In this document: in pieces, positions 34,063 to 45,385 of the stretch | Numbering within the stretch: the first letter of the stretch is position 1 | Layout: every line of letters begins with the position of its first letter | NCBI GenBank assembly: GCA_038503035.1 | Contig: JAVSML010024426.1 | Location: 473,029 to 537,028, forward strand | Direction of reading: 5' to 3' | DNA length: 64,000 nt | From: Crocodylus rhombifer | Lineage: Eukaryota > Chordata > Crocodylia > Crocodylidae | Made by a program: the position numbers and the translations under genes | Notes under the pieces: generated by a model | Databases searched by the model: none | What the model was told of the DNA's origin: nothing | The model's input: only the letters and a program-made list of their open reading frames with translations

Positions 34063-34862
34063 TTTGGAGACGGAGATGCTACTCCTGGCATGGGGGAACT
34101 CCCGGAAAGGATCATAGACAAGGAGGGCTGGAAGGGAGCTCAGGAGGTCACATCCAGTCCAACCCCTGCTCCAAGCAGGACCAGCCCCAGCTACATCATC
34201 CCAGACAAGGCTTTGTCAAGCTGGGTCTTAAACACCTCCAAGGATGGAGCTGCCACCCCCTCTCTGGGTAGTTTATACCGGTGCTTTACTACCCTCTGCA
34301 TGAGAGAGTTTTTCCTAATATCCAACCTCAACTTCCCATGCTGCAGCTTGAGCCCATTGCCCCTTGTCCTGTCGTCTGCCCCCACTGAGACCAGCCCAGA
34401 TCCATCCTCTTTGCAGCCACCGGCAGGGAGGTGACGGCTGCTGTTCAATTCCCCTCGGTCTTCTCTTCTGCAGACTAAATCAGCCCATTTCCCTCAGCCT
34501 CTCCTCACCAGTCCTGTCCCCCAGCCCCACAACCATTTTCATTGCCCTCCACTGGACTCTCTCCAAATTGTCCACACCCTTTTCTGTTGTGGGGGGCCGA
34601 CAGCTGGACACAGGATCCAGATGTGGCCTCCCCAGTGCTGAATGGAGGGGAAGCATCACTGCCCTCGATCTGCTGGCAACGCTCCTACTAAATGGATGGT
34701 AAAGTACATCTGTACAAGAGATGAGATTTTCTCCAGGGTCAGTCAAGGTCTGTGGAAATAACTCCCTCCACTCCCCGGCCCGAAGGACCATGCTAAACCT
34801 GACCTCCCTGAACTCCAAGTGCAGGGCACATTTCTTTGCCCTCACCTTCTCCGCATTAACAT
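34063..34862 (-). mobile_element. CR1 LINE, long 3' fragment
   Basis: Minus-strand CR1 of about 800 bp. Read leftwards it covers a decayed reverse transcriptase C-terminal half: the HSALGRPHLDP block near 34620, the RVQWRAMK block near 34540 and a VFKTQLDKALSGMM-type end near 34191-34240. The 3' UTR with its GGTTGGACTGGATGTGACC signature follows, ending TCTATGATCC near 34105. Similarity to the copy at 1965-2600 continues about 40 bases past that end, which is why the left limit is set at 34063. The 5' limit near 34862 is uncertain. Frames are disrupted. Confidence 0.9.
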
Positions 34863-35837
34863 ATAGCTGAATACATGTCCTACAAAGCAGGTCTGACTCA
34901 AGCTATTCCAGGGCACTTCCTAGGTGGGAGGACAAACCCATGACAGATGCCAATCATGCTGTTTAAATGCATTGCTAGCAGATGCTCAGCTAGTCTAGCA
35001 AGGGCTGTGAACCTGCTAGGGAGTGGACTGGAATCGTGCTATTACTCACAGGAAGCATGTGTAGGTTTGAGATGAATGTGGTTATGACATGGCTTGGGCT
35101 GCTCAGTCTCTTTTGCTGAATTGTGCATGTAAGTGTAGTATTTAATTGCTCATATTGCCAAAGCAAGAAGCAGGAGCGGGGAAGAAGGGGATGAAACTGG
35201 ATACTGTGAAGAAGCAGCAGCGCGTTTGGTGCCTCGTATCTGCTTGGCAGGTGGAATAGTGCTTTTATTTTGAGTTTACAGTAAAAGCGCATCTGTATTC
35301 ACGGGCTATAGCTTATACATGCAAAAGTGGAGCGGGTGGGGGGGGACCCTGCACTGGTAATGGCTCTGTGTAGCCCAGAAAAAAGCTTTATGGTCTCTAT
35401 GATGAGACCTGACTTCACATCCTGAGGGCTGCTTCATGCCAGCTTCTGCCCTTACCTAGGGATGCACACAGGCTGGGATGGCAGGGTTCACCGGCAGCCT
35501 TAGCTTTGGCTTCTCCTCCCTGCAGGATCTTTTTCCCAGACAGGCAGGTTCAAACAAAAGCCGAGATTTAAGAGACCTACAAGGGACCCACTCCCAATCT
35601 GCGTGCAGGGCGACAGATGCAGGTGGAGGCTGGTTCTGGGCAGGGGGATGGTGCTGCCGTCGGGGTCCTTTGCAGGAGAGAAGGAAGCAGAGCCTCAGCC
35701 CTGCTTCCCTCTGGACGGGTAAATCAGCCCCTGCAGCGAAGGGTATCCAACAACCTTCAACAACCTCTTCGGGAAGCAGAGTGCAAATGCAGTATTGCCT
35801 TTGACTTTTTAAATTCGCAATATCTGGAGTTAAGCAG
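34863..35837. other. Unique sequence, no gene recognised
   Basis: No repeat is identified. Overlapping frames of 130 codons (minus, 35848-35456) and 108 codons (plus, 35478-35804) are unrecognised. Confidence 0.5.
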
Positions 35838-36080
35838 ATCGAAGGCAAGATAGATGTGCACCGTATGGACTAACTAAGAAGCAGATGGAAAGCAGGGTAG
35901 ATATCCACCTTATGGGTTTGAATTCATTTAATGGACTGTGTTAAGAGAGGATGAGGTGACCACAAGTTCATGAAAGCTTGTACTGTCTCTATGTCTTATT
36001 TAGCTAGTCTATATGGTGCATGTCAACCCTGCCTTCTGCCGGACTTCAGACTAATATAGCTAACTCCATCTGTCTGTTTA
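35838..36080. repeat. Palindromic interspersed repeat
   Basis: The left arm (GGCAAGATAGATGTGCACCGTATGGACTAACTAAG) and the right arm (TAGTCTATATGGTGCATGTCAACCCTGCCTTCTGCC) are inverted relatives. The left arm is followed by a second diverged copy at about 35885-35925. The outer right edge CAGACTAATATAGCTA resembles the TAGCCGTGTTAGTCTG termini of a dispersed amniote repeat. Related fragments occur at 60355 and 62091. It is non-coding, and its class is uncertain (probably DNA transposon-derived). Confidence 0.6.
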
Positions 36081-36098
36081 GTAGATCCCCATCCCTCT

Positions 36099-36468
36099 GG
36101 GTGTGTCTACATATGCAATTACTGTGCAGTAAATTACTGCACAGTAAGCAGATTTAGGCTGGCATCTACATGTGCAGGCATTAAAGCACAGTAACTGTGT
36201 TTGGACTAACTTGGGAGTAAAGTTGGTCTCAGGTCAGTCCACACACACAGTGTTACTGCACAGTAATGCATCTACATGTGTGTTACTGCGCAGTAACTAC
36301 TTGGGCATTAATTTTCTACCTGCATGATGCAGGTAGCAAATTTACACCAGAGTTGGCATACATGGCCATAGTTACTATGTAATACAGGCGTGTACATGTA
36401 GACGTACTCCTGTACTGCTCAGTAATTTTCAGTTACTGCGCAGTAAATGTACACATGTAGATGCACCC
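36099..36468. mobile_element. MITE of the GGGTGTGTCTACA family, intact ends
   Basis: A 370 bp element with terminal inverted repeats GGGTGTGTCTACATATGC and ACACATGTAGATGCACCC. It is flanked by TCT on both sides (36096-36098 and 36469-36471). Internal palindromes TTACTGYRCAGTAA and the central hairpin CTACCTGCATGATGCAGGTAG are present. The structure is collinear with the copies at 10038 and 53964. It has no ORF. Confidence 0.88.
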
Positions 36469-36471
36469 TCT

Positions 36472-37409
36472 GTGCATAATAGCTGCACCTCATCTAAACC
36501 ATGCTAGCTCATAGCTCACCCTAGAGCAGAAAAAGACACAGAGATGGAGGAGTCACAATGGGAAAACAGGCCATTTTCCATCCTACACCCGTATTTTGCA
36601 CAGCTACCCCCATCATGCAGCGTGCCAAACATTTTCCGGTAATAGTAGATTTGCAGTGAAGTTGTCAGTGCCTTTACTAAGTTCCCTTTAAATGCACTCG
36701 TAAACACAGACAAAGAGCCTAAAGTACAGAGAGGTAATTATCGCTTCACATCCCAGCCTCCTTAGCTGTGCTTACTACAAGAAACAACAAGACCTCAATG
36801 ATTAAACCAGGGGAAACGTCACATAGAGATGAGTGAACAGTAATTGTTTATTGGCTTTGCTCAATACATATCATTATTCATGTATACAGTTATTTTGCTT
36901 AATATCGTATTAATCACTTCCTCATGCTTTTCTGAGTTGATTGCGAGGGTGTCGACAGCCAGGTGTAGAGGAGCAGCTGCTGCACATGATGTGTCAAACC
37001 TGCTTGGTTAGGTTGTCAAGTACCTTGGAAATGAAGGATGCAGACATGAAGACCCAGAGCAGAGACTATTATTTTTAGCTAAACCTTCATCCAAGCAGTA
37101 TTTGCTGTATCGCAGGTAGCACAGCAACACATAACGGATGCATTCAGCTCTTTCCAGTTTTTCAGCAAACCAAATTGCTTTGACTTTCCCCTGCCATGAG
37201 TTTATGGGATGCCATCCGCACATCAGTTTCATAAGACAATTTAGTTTGGGTTTTGAAGGTAAAACATTCAGTAATTGAATTCAGTGGATGAATTTGGGGA
37301 GGGAAAGCATTTCTTTGTCAGACTTACAAATCCATGATTTTGAAAGAATGCCAGCTTCCAATTTATGCCAATGTAACAAGGTGGTCTATGAGAAGGAAAC
37401 AATTTCATG
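36472..37409. other. Unique, AT-rich sequence
   Basis: No gene or repeat is recognised. All frames are shorter than 90 codons. Confidence 0.5.
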
Positions 37410-39202
37410 AAAAATGAAATGGGAGCCAGAGGAAAAGCAAGGGCAATGTTGAACCCCTGCTAAACCAGATGGGGCAACTGACAACTGACGCCCAGGAAAA
37501 AGCCAACCTATTAAATAGGTACTTTCCGTCAGTCTTTCATCAGTCCCACAGGATGCCCATGCCTGCTATGGGACAGGGACATCTGGGTGAGGGGGATCCC
37601 CTACCCTCCATAAATGCTGACCTCGTGAAGGAACACCTTGAGAAGCTGGACACCTTCAAGTCAGCCGGCCCTGACAACCTGCACCCCAGGGCACTCAAGG
37701 AGCTGGCGAGCGTCATAGCCCAGCACCTGGCACGGGTCTTCGAGAGCTCCTGGTGCTCTGGCGTAGTGCCCGAAGACTGGAAGAAGGCCAATGTGGTGCC
37801 GATCTTCAAGAAAGGGAGGAGAGTGGATCCGGCTAACTACAGGCCCATTAGCCTGACTTCTATCCTGGGGAAGATCTTAGAAAAGTTTATTAAGGAGGCC
37901 ATCCTTGAGGGACTGGCCCAGGCTAACATCCTAAGGGATAGCCAGCACAGGTTTGTTGCGGGTAGGTCTTGTTTGACCAATCTCATTTCCTTCTATGACC
38001 AGGTGACCTATCACCTGGACAAGGGAGAAGAGATTGATGTCATATATCTTGACTTCAAAAAAGCTTTTGATCTGGTATCCCATGATCACCTGTTGGCCAA
38101 ACTGGCCAGTTGTGGCCTTGGCTCCACCACGATCCGCTGGCTGGGAAATTGGCTTCGTGGTCGGACCCAGGGGGTTGTGATTGATGGCAGTCATTCATCG
38201 TGGTGCCCCGTGACCAGTGGGGTCCCTCAAGGCTCTGTCCTGGGACCCATCCTGTTCAACATCTTCATTAATGATGTGGGCCACTGGAGTCAGGAGTGGA
38301 CTGGCCAAGTTCGCCGATGACACCAAACTTTGGGGCAAAGCATCCACACCAGAAGATAGGCGGGTGATCCAGGCTGATCTGGACAAGCTCAGCAAATGGG
38401 CAGACGAGAACCTGATGGTGTTTAACACCAAAAAATGCAAGGTTCTCCACCTTGGGAGGAAAAACCTGCAGCACCCTTATAGGCTCGGCAGTGCTACGTT
38501 GGATAGCACTACAGAAGAAAGAGACTTGGGGGTCATCATTGACCACAAGATGAACATGAGCCTGCAATGCGATGCTGCGGCTAGTAAAGCCACCAAAATG
38601 CTGGCGTGCATCCATAGATGCTTCTCGAGCAAATCCCAGGACGTCGTTCTCCCCTTGTACTCGGCCTTGGTGAGGCCGCAGCTGGAGTACTGCGTCCAGT
38701 TTTGGGCTCCACAATTCAAAAAGGATGTGGAGAAGCTTGAGAGAGTCCAGAGGAGAGCCACGCGCATGATCAGAGGTCAGGAAAACAGATCTTACGATGA
38801 CAGGCTGAGAGCCACGGGACTCTTTAGCCTGGAAAAGCGCAGGCTCAGGGGTGATCTGATGGCCACCTATAAGTTTATCAGGGGTGACCACCAGGATCTG
38901 GGGGAACGTTTGTTCACCAGAGCGCCCCAAGGGATGACGAGGTCGAGCGGTCACAAACTCCTGCAAGACCGTTTCAGGCCGGACATAAGGAAGAATTTCT
39001 TTACTGTCCGAGCCCCCAAGGTCTGGAACAGTCTGCCAGCGGAGGTGGTTCAAGCACCTACAATGAACACCTTCAAGAGTAAACTGGATGCTTATCTTGC
39101 TGGGATCCTATGACCCCAGCTGACTTCCTGCCCTTTGGGCAGGGGGCTGGACTCGATCTCCCGAGGTCCCTTCCAGCCCTGATGTCTATGAAATCTATGA
39201 AA
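37410..39202 (+). mobile_element. CR1 LINE, 5'-truncated, well preserved
   Basis: A 1.8 kb CR1 non-LTR retrotransposon on the plus strand. It has lost ORF1, the endonuclease domain and the start of ORF2. It keeps nearly the whole reverse transcriptase and C-terminal region, the 3' UTR (GGACTCGATCTCCCGAGG near 39148, CCCTTCCAGCCCT near 39168) and a tail of two TCTATGAAA units at 39185-39202. Such 9 bp terminal repeats and 5' truncation are hallmarks of CR1 target-primed reverse transcription. It is the youngest-looking copy here. The 5' edge is placed where similarity to the CR1 frame fades. Confidence 0.97.
37469..39113 (+). pseudogene. CR1 ORF2 reverse transcriptase, truncated with one frameshift
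   Basis: This encodes the reverse transcriptase that copies CR1 RNA at a nicked chromosomal target. The first frame (37469-38320) holds the early RT blocks: [19 protein letters not shown] at about residues 114-132, the catalytic YLDFKKAFD block with its aspartate at residue 195, and SGVPQGS at residues 250-256. The second frame (open from 38217 to 39113) holds the catalytic FADD at 38310-38321. It also holds the thumb-like LYSALVRPQLEYC region and the C-terminus ending in NTFKSKLDAYLAG. The two are offset by a single-base difference in the GATGTGGGCCACTGG stretch at about 38273-38287. No other stop or shift was found across about 545 codons. Methionine 37469 is not a true start, because the frame is already open upstream, reading GNVEPLLNQ. 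The missing endonuclease and ORF1 make this copy unable to move even if the shift is a sequencing error. Confidence 0.95.
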
Positions 39203-39769
39203 AATGTTCTTGTAGTGCTGCAATGATGCTATGGCAGTGTCTGCTTCTTTCCTAGACCTGAGGAAGAATATCTTGTTCCCAAAAGTATGTCTACAATCTC
39301 TCCCAACAATGTAGTTGGTCCAAGAAAAGATATTGCCCCCCAAAAATGCTTGCTTCTGACATGAAACATTTCAAAGGTTTTCAAACTGTTTCTATTTTAG
39401 AGGGTTCAAAGCAGATCCATTTTGCATAATATTCAGTAAACCACATATTCCAACAATGCTTTCAATAGCATCTTGATAAATATCTCAGTAATAAATATTG
39501 ATAAAGTAAATTTGAGACAGTAACAGTACATTTTGCAAAAGGGGACATGTCAGTCAATGAAGACTTTGTATAACTGCCTGCCCAAAATATTTTGCCTAAC
39601 TCTATTTTGAAAATATTGGAAGTACTAGAAATACAGAAATTATTAAAAATAGACCAAAATGCAGTTCCTAGAGAAGTCAGTGTCAGTTTTGCTTGCAGTC
39701 AGACTCTTTAGACTGCTTTGTTCTCAAACACCAGGTGAGGGTGGACTGGCTGTGACTGCCAAAGAAAAG
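39203..39769. other. Unique, AT-rich sequence
   Basis: No gene or repeat is recognised. Confidence 0.5.
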
Positions 39770-39898
39770 AGCCTACACATCCACTTTAATGTGTATTAGC
39801 CTATTTTAATGCACATTAAAGCATCACTGAAAAAACATGCTATTTAGTTCATGTGCATTAAAATAGGCTAATGCACATGAAGCAACACTAAAAACTGT
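39770..39898. mobile_element. MITE fragment with inverted hairpins
   Basis: CTTTAATGTGTATTAGCCTATTTTAATGCACATTAAAGCATCAC at 39783-39827 is answered in inverse by GTGCATTAAAATAGGCTAATGCACAT at 39859-39884. The same hairpin occurs at 43941 and 62660. It adjoins the next MITE exactly at ACTGT/GGGC. Confidence 0.65.
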
Positions 39899-40259
39899 GG
39901 GCACCTATACACGAGCAGCGAGGCTGCTCCATCATGCTGTAATTACAGTGCATGGAGCAGACTTGATTAATGGTAATTACTGTGCTCCAGCAGGCTCCAG
40001 TGTCTTGTGTATCAGTGTCCCCATGCTTAAAAATAATGGCGGGGGTTTGAATGAGCTTTAGATAAAGCATCCCTGCTGCCATTTTTAAGCACAGGGATGC
40101 TAATACATAAAATGCTCCAAGCATTTTGATTAGAGTGGTTCTCAGAGCCACTTTAATTAAAGCACTGCTCCCCCACTCCTGGAACACATGTATAAACGTC
40201 TGGAAGTACAAGGTTTAATGCGCATTACATTAAATGTTAATGCACGTGTAGACATTCCC
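39899..40259. mobile_element. MITE with GGGCACCTATACACG and CGTGTAGACATTCCC ends
   Basis: A 361 bp element with imperfect terminal inverted repeats of the GTCTACACG type. Its interior differs from the 36099 subfamily, with CAGCGAGGCTGCTCC, TGTAATTACAGTGCATGGAGCA and its inverse, and TTAAAAATAATGGC hairpins. It has no ORF. The target duplication is unclear because it abuts another MITE fragment. Confidence 0.7.
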
Positions 40260-41274
40260 AGTTAAGACTATCCGGTCTGACTGGTTAAAAAGAAGAGAGC
40301 CATACAAGACATGCATGGAGCTTTCTTCTCCACTCAACCCACAAAGATCATCCAGCACGCCTGCAAAGACAACTCCAGCCATATTAAGGAAAAAGGATAA
40401 TTGGCGTGGGGAGAGGCGTGGAAGGCATGTGTTTGACAAAGGAGAGGCAAACGGCAGGACAATGCACTGAGCCGTGCGAGGTGACTAAAAGACCTCCGGA
40501 GTCTTGTAGATGTGCTTGTAGAGCCAGTGGAAAAGGATCCAGGACACGCTGGCCCTAACGGCACCGCTTGGCTGGACACTTCCAAGGTTACAGACCTCTT
40601 CAGAGAGCTCTGGGGTGCGTGCAGGAAAGGAGCCACGCACATCTCTTCGCAGGGACCTTCGAGTGCAGGGAGATGACCCTGGACCTGGGCGACTGGCTGA
40701 GGAGGAGGTGCGAGGTGCAGAGGATTTGGGTTGTGTGGGCCATGGTCCCATTTTCTATGGGGTGAGGGCACTGTTGAGTTTGGATGGCCCTCCTTTAGGT
40801 GACAGCCAGCTGACAGCTGGCGGGGAGGGTGAAAAGGGAATATAGCACTAACTTGAGAGGTTGAGAACAACATTATTCAAGGCACCAAGAGAGAAGAAAT
40901 TCTTTAACATCTCGACACCAACACCGGGAGCCAGGCTAATCAGCGAGAGGCACAGAAATGCCTCATTTAAGACCACATATTCCAACTATTCGGTATTATG
41001 GAAACCTGGAGGACAAAAATCACTGCTAAAAATCACTGTTTACAACCAATTCAGAAAGAAACGAGTGGGCTACGGAAGGAAGGGAGGAGCAATTTGTGTC
41101 AGAAATGACAGTGTTTATTTTCTGAACCATCGACTGCAAAGTCAACGCTCCTGAAACGCTGATGGACCAATGGATAGATAAAGAACAAGACCGGGCATTC
41201 GCTGGCGTCCGACACAAATCCCACTGGAGAACAGAATAACCATCTTCTTAAGCACCTAATCAGAAAAGCGTGGT
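40260..41274. other. Unique sequence, no gene recognised
   Basis: GC-rich at 40480-40850. The minus-strand frame 40873-40334 (179 codons) is proline/serine-rich and unrecognised. A second minus frame ending at 40485 has a hydrophobic, tail-like C-terminus (SWILFHWLYKHIYKTPEVF) but no known relative. Confidence 0.45.
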
Positions 41275-41640
41275 TAAGGGGGCACTTGGTCACAGGCTGT
41301 AATTACCTTAACGAAGAAGAGAAATGCGATGATGAACCATTCTTCAGTCCAGCAGAAAAAAGGTGCCACAAGGTGCAACAGCTGGAAGTTGAGGTTGAAG
41401 GTAACTCGCGTCCGAATGGAAACAAGGCACTAGTTTTAGCATCGAGGGTAGTGAATCCTGGCATAACAAAACTGTTGCATGGTGGTGGGGATTTTCTAAA
41501 TGAAGGGGGCCTGGTTTCTGAAGTGCATCCTCTGGTTCAACCACAGGTACTGGGCATGAAGCAGGAATGACTTCAGAGAGCTTGTACAGAAGATCAGATG
41601 GCCCCAAATGTCCACATCTGATACCTCCCTTTGGCCGTAA
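41275..41640 (+). mobile_element. Old CR1/L3-type LINE 3' end
   Basis: A decayed C-terminus of a CR1-clade reverse transcriptase. CTTGGTCACAGGCTGTAATTACCT is the LVT.YKYL block, TTCTTCAGTCCAGCAGAAAAAAGG is the LFSLAEKG block, and CAGCTGGAAGTTGAGGTTGAA is the WKLKLDK block. The REFLTVRVINHWNNLP-type region follows at about 41430-41480. The frame is still partly open (41286-41570), but many key residues are lost. It is an older subfamily than the 37410 copy, and its 3' UTR is barely recognisable. Confidence 0.75.
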
Positions 41641-43940
41641 GGATAAAGCTAAGTGGGGCTCCAGCCCTTCAGCTGGTTAACCGGGCTAACTGAACCCAAA
41701 CCAGCTGAGCCCTGGCCTCTTCCTCCTGTTTGGTCCTGGCTCTGCTTTTAAGGCAGACCCCCAGTACCCGAACCTTGCTGCACAACTTGCTGGTCTCCAG
41801 GCCTCGAGCAGTTCCTGTCCTCGTAACTTCTCCGGCTTCTCCCCGACCTCCCTGATCACACATCCAGCCCCTTGGATTCAGCTTGACCTCAACTTGTTTG
41901 CTGACCCCTGGCTCGGGTGAGTCCCTTGGCTTGATATTTGGTTTCTGGACCCCCCCTTCCCCCCCTGCAGTCCCTGGCCCCAAGCTTGGCTCTATCCACT
42001 GGGCCGGACGCCCCGGCAGACTGGTTGCCTTTGAAATAATGAACGTGCTTAGCTGCAGAAATGTTCATTATTGTGATAATGAAGAGGATTTGTAGATGAA
42101 AATGAAGCTAAAGAGACACTAGATCCTTAATGAGAGGGAGAATATTTTCTCAGCGTCCTTTCTCATCCCAGCACACACAAGGTATTTGGGCTTGTAATTT
42201 GGATCTTAACATCTGGGCAAAACCTGAGCTATTAGGAAAAGCTGAAGAGACCTAGCCAATAATGGGGCAAGTGAGAAATCTGGCAATCCAGCATAACCAA
42301 GCTGGTTATAACAAATATTGGTATAACAAATGCGGTGCAAGCCAGCGGCTCCCTGCACCAGCCGCGATGTAGTCAACAGCTCTGCTGACGATGCACAAGA
42401 AGGGAGAGGACCAAGCTCAACCCTTCATCAAGAACAGACTCCCATTTGGGTTGTAAAAGCCAGCGGGGGGGATCCACGTGTGTGCTGGGAGCAGATCCTC
42501 TGAGTCCCGGCAGGATTTCCTGGAGTGAGCCCATGAGATCTTACATAGCCACGAAGAGAGGCCGGCTCTCCCGTGCACGGAGACGGTATGATGGTTGGGT
42601 GAACTTTCGCCCTGCTTTACGCAGTCCGACTCCACAGGATATAAAACCAGGTGCAATTTGGTCCGGTGGTTTGCTGGCTCTGATAGACACGGATCCCCGG
42701 GTTGGCCAGCGTTTCATTCATGCGTGTCAGCCACTTGTGTTTTGGTCCAGGAGGAGTCGGTGTTTTTGACGCTACCCCTAGCTTCAGTCCCAGAGCCCGA
42801 CCCCAAACAGAATTGCTCAGGGTGGTTTGTGCTATATTTTCTGCTAATGGTGCCCTCTGCCATGTAAAATCGCTGCTCTTCTCAAGCTGATCTCTGCTCC
42901 CTGGGCAATAGCAGCATGCAAACTCTCCTCCCAGTTGCTGCTTCCCCAAGGAGATCGAGCCTGTTTTTTGGATGTACTCCACATCCCCCACATCCCCCAT
43001 GTGACACAGAGGAACCCTTCAGGCAGGAAACCAGAGACAGCGGTGCTCAGAGAGGATGGAGGGGAGGTGGCTTGAAATGGCCTTCCCATGGGAAAGAAAC
43101 ATCCCTGGAAGAACGATAAGCTGTTGAGACATCCAGGTTGCTCTGTGGCCATTTCCATCTGGCTGTGTTGGTGCTCTGGCCACGATCAGCCTTCCCCGGG
43201 TGGACGAGAGCTGCCAGAAGACATCAGCATGCACCAAAAGTGCCTGTCCTCGTCTCACGGTGCATCCCCTTTCTCCACACCGGTCAGGTAGCAGGGATGG
43301 GGCGTGCCGCTGAACTTCCCTGGAAAAGTACTGGTGGCTTTTGCTGATGAGCATCAGCAAACAAGCATGGCATCATCCACAGCTTAATTATAGCCGGGGC
43401 TGCTTCACGCTTAGTCACGGAGACAGACACACAATCAGGGACTGACTCATTTTGGGGGAAGATCACACAGGCTGTCGGGATGAGGGAGGAAGAGGAGTGA
43501 TGAACATGTCGAAAAGGCTCCCCTCTCCCAAAACACAACGTTCGTAAACACTTATTTTTAGCCCGAGTGAGTTGCAATCTGTTCGCGCGCTGCAGTCTCT
43601 TCCCCCGTTGAATTAACCAGAAAGATGAGCTCTCCGCAAAGCACCGTTACAGCTGAAGTAGCAATGGCAGCACAGCTGAAACGTGCTGCCCGTGGCTGGG
43701 TTTTGAATGCTTTGAGTTCATAACCTCGTAGCCCAAAGCCCTGCGTCTTCTTGCACCCCTTTGCCCGGACACCGCCCCTAGTCGCGTAGCAGGGGAAGAG
43801 CCCTGGATCTCGTCTCTACAGCCGGGGTGATGCATCCTCCCCCCGCTAAGCTGATGGGCCCCTCTCTCGGCCAACAAGTGTTAGCAAACTGGTGCCAGAG
43901 AGTTTCCACGCAGGGTAGCAACAAACAGCATGTTTTTTCC
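41641..43940. other. Unique sequence, no gene recognised
   Basis: Mixed composition. Frames of up to 127 codons (minus, 43000-42617) are unrecognised. No repeat is identified. Confidence 0.5.
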
Positions 43941-44027
43941 AGTGATGCTTTAATGTGCATTAAAATAGGCTAATGCGCATTAAGCATCACTACAAACTGT
44001 GGGCGCCTATACATGGGCAGCGAGGCC
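43941..44027. mobile_element. MITE junction fragment
   Basis: GTGATGCTTTAATGTGCATTAAAATAGGCTAATGCGCATTAAGCATCAC (43942-43990) is a near-perfect hairpin. It is followed by AAACTGTGGGCGCCTATACATGGGCAGCGAGGCC. The same order, hairpin then ACTGTGGGC and CAGCGAGGC, occurs at 39850-39920. The rest of the second element is missing here. Confidence 0.7.
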
Positions 44028-45227
44028 AGCAGTTTCACGGGTCCGGGAGATTTGCCAGCTGGTGGAAGCTGTAATTAAGCCCAATGTCCATGCAGAAGGT
44101 AGAGGCTTCCCAAAGCAGCCTGTGTCCTAAATTGCCCTTGCCCTGTCTCCCATCTCCCCTCTCTGCGTTTGCTGCTTTTCTGTTATCTTACCTCCTGAGA
44201 GGTGCTGAGTGCCCCTAACTCCCTTTGCTCTTGATTGGACCTCCTCGATTTGGGCACCTTTCAAAGCTCTCCCCCCACCCTGATCTCACCTGCGACTACA
44301 CCTGATCCTTTCTTTTGGCAAGTGAGTGCCTGATTTGGCTTCCCTCCAGGTGAGGAAGCTAATGAGCGAGGAGGGGTGCTGTGTTTACGGCACTCGCTGC
44401 TCCTTGATGGCTCTGGAGAAGGATCTTTATTAACGGAATCATCAGTTGTAATGAATTCATTTCCATTCCCAGCACTAGAACAATTTCAGCATCTAATAAG
44501 TTGCATTATTTTCACTTCCATTCGGAGCTAATTGATTCCTCTTGTTTGTTTGCTCCGTCTCGGAGCGCCGTGCTCGCAGGGGCACGAAGCTCCCCGCCGC
44601 ATGCGGTCCTGCGCTTGCGGGATCCGGGCTCAAGCAGGACTCTCTCCTCTGCTCGTTCATGAAGGGCAGGCTCAGGACTCGATGTTCCCCTTGAACCATG
44701 CCTTCCTCTTTGAAGCCAAGCTCCCCAGGGCGGCCTGCACCGAGTCTGTCGTCCTTCCACGCGACATGAACAAGACCGACTATCTGAACGCGGCAGCCGG
44801 GGTGAAAGTTGTAGACTAACCCCCATCCTAACCACTCTTAAGTAAATGCATGCAGAGGGTTGCAGTTCATCTAGTATTTTTATGACTTGGGGAGCGAGGC
44901 TGAAGAAACTTGAGAGGTCATGACCAGCAGCTACGGGGAAGCAGGGCTCTGTGTAAAAGCTTCACACCTACAAGGCATCACCATGACAAAAGAGCAGACT
45001 GTTCTTGTTAGATGCCTTTAACACAGGCAGCCATCAAAGAACACGATACTGTTTGCTTTACACTTTAGTTGTTTTTTGTTAAAACATCTAGAGAAGGTGC
45101 TTTTCTGCCTGTGCTCTGCATGAGAGCTGTCAGCCTCCGCAAGCCCTCTGTTTGCTTCAAGACTCTCCGAAAGACGGGACACGAGTCAGAAGGAAGGAGA
45201 AGGGATTTGTTTTGGTCCGACAGATTG
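44028..45227. other. Unique sequence, no gene recognised
   Basis: No repeat is identified. A GC-rich 95-codon plus frame at 44532-44819 with minus-strand shadows is unrecognised. Confidence 0.5.
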
Positions 45228-45385
45228 GAGGATTGGGCCAAAAGGCATCTCCTGAGGTTCAGCAAGGACAAGTGCAAAGTCCTGCGCGGGGAGGGAGCGA
45301 TCCCCTGCCCCGGGACGGGCTGGGCAGCAGTAGATGTGAGCTCCCTTCCAGCCCTCGTTGTCTGTGACCCAGCCCGCTGGCAGAA
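45228..45385 (+). mobile_element. CR1 LINE remnant with internal deletion
   Basis: GGTTCAGCAAGGACAAGTGCAAAGTCCTGCGC at about 45257-45288 is the CR1 reverse transcriptase FSKDKCKVLHLG block. Within 60 bases it is joined to the 3' UTR signature GAGCTCCCTTCCAGCCCTCGTTGTCTGTGACC near 45338-45369. Roughly 700 bases of C-terminal coding sequence are therefore missing between the two, either by deletion or by recombination between two insertions. Confidence 0.75.

Noticed and set aside
38217..38320. Possible programmed frameshift in the CR1 reverse transcriptase
   Set aside because: The frames overlap by about 100 bases, but CR1 reverse transcriptase is normally one continuous frame. A single-base indel explains the break and no slippery site is evident.
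40485..40751. Minus-strand frame ending SWILFHWLYKHIYKTPEVF, resembling a small membrane protein tail
   Set aside because: I could not place it in any family. The upstream part is proline/serine-rich noise and no splice acceptor precedes the hydrophobic part convincingly. A translated search would decide.
44532..44819. Frame ending RDMNKTDYLNAAAGVKVVD, plausible as a protein C-terminus
   Set aside because: No acceptor, family match or partner exon was found. The opposite strand is also open.
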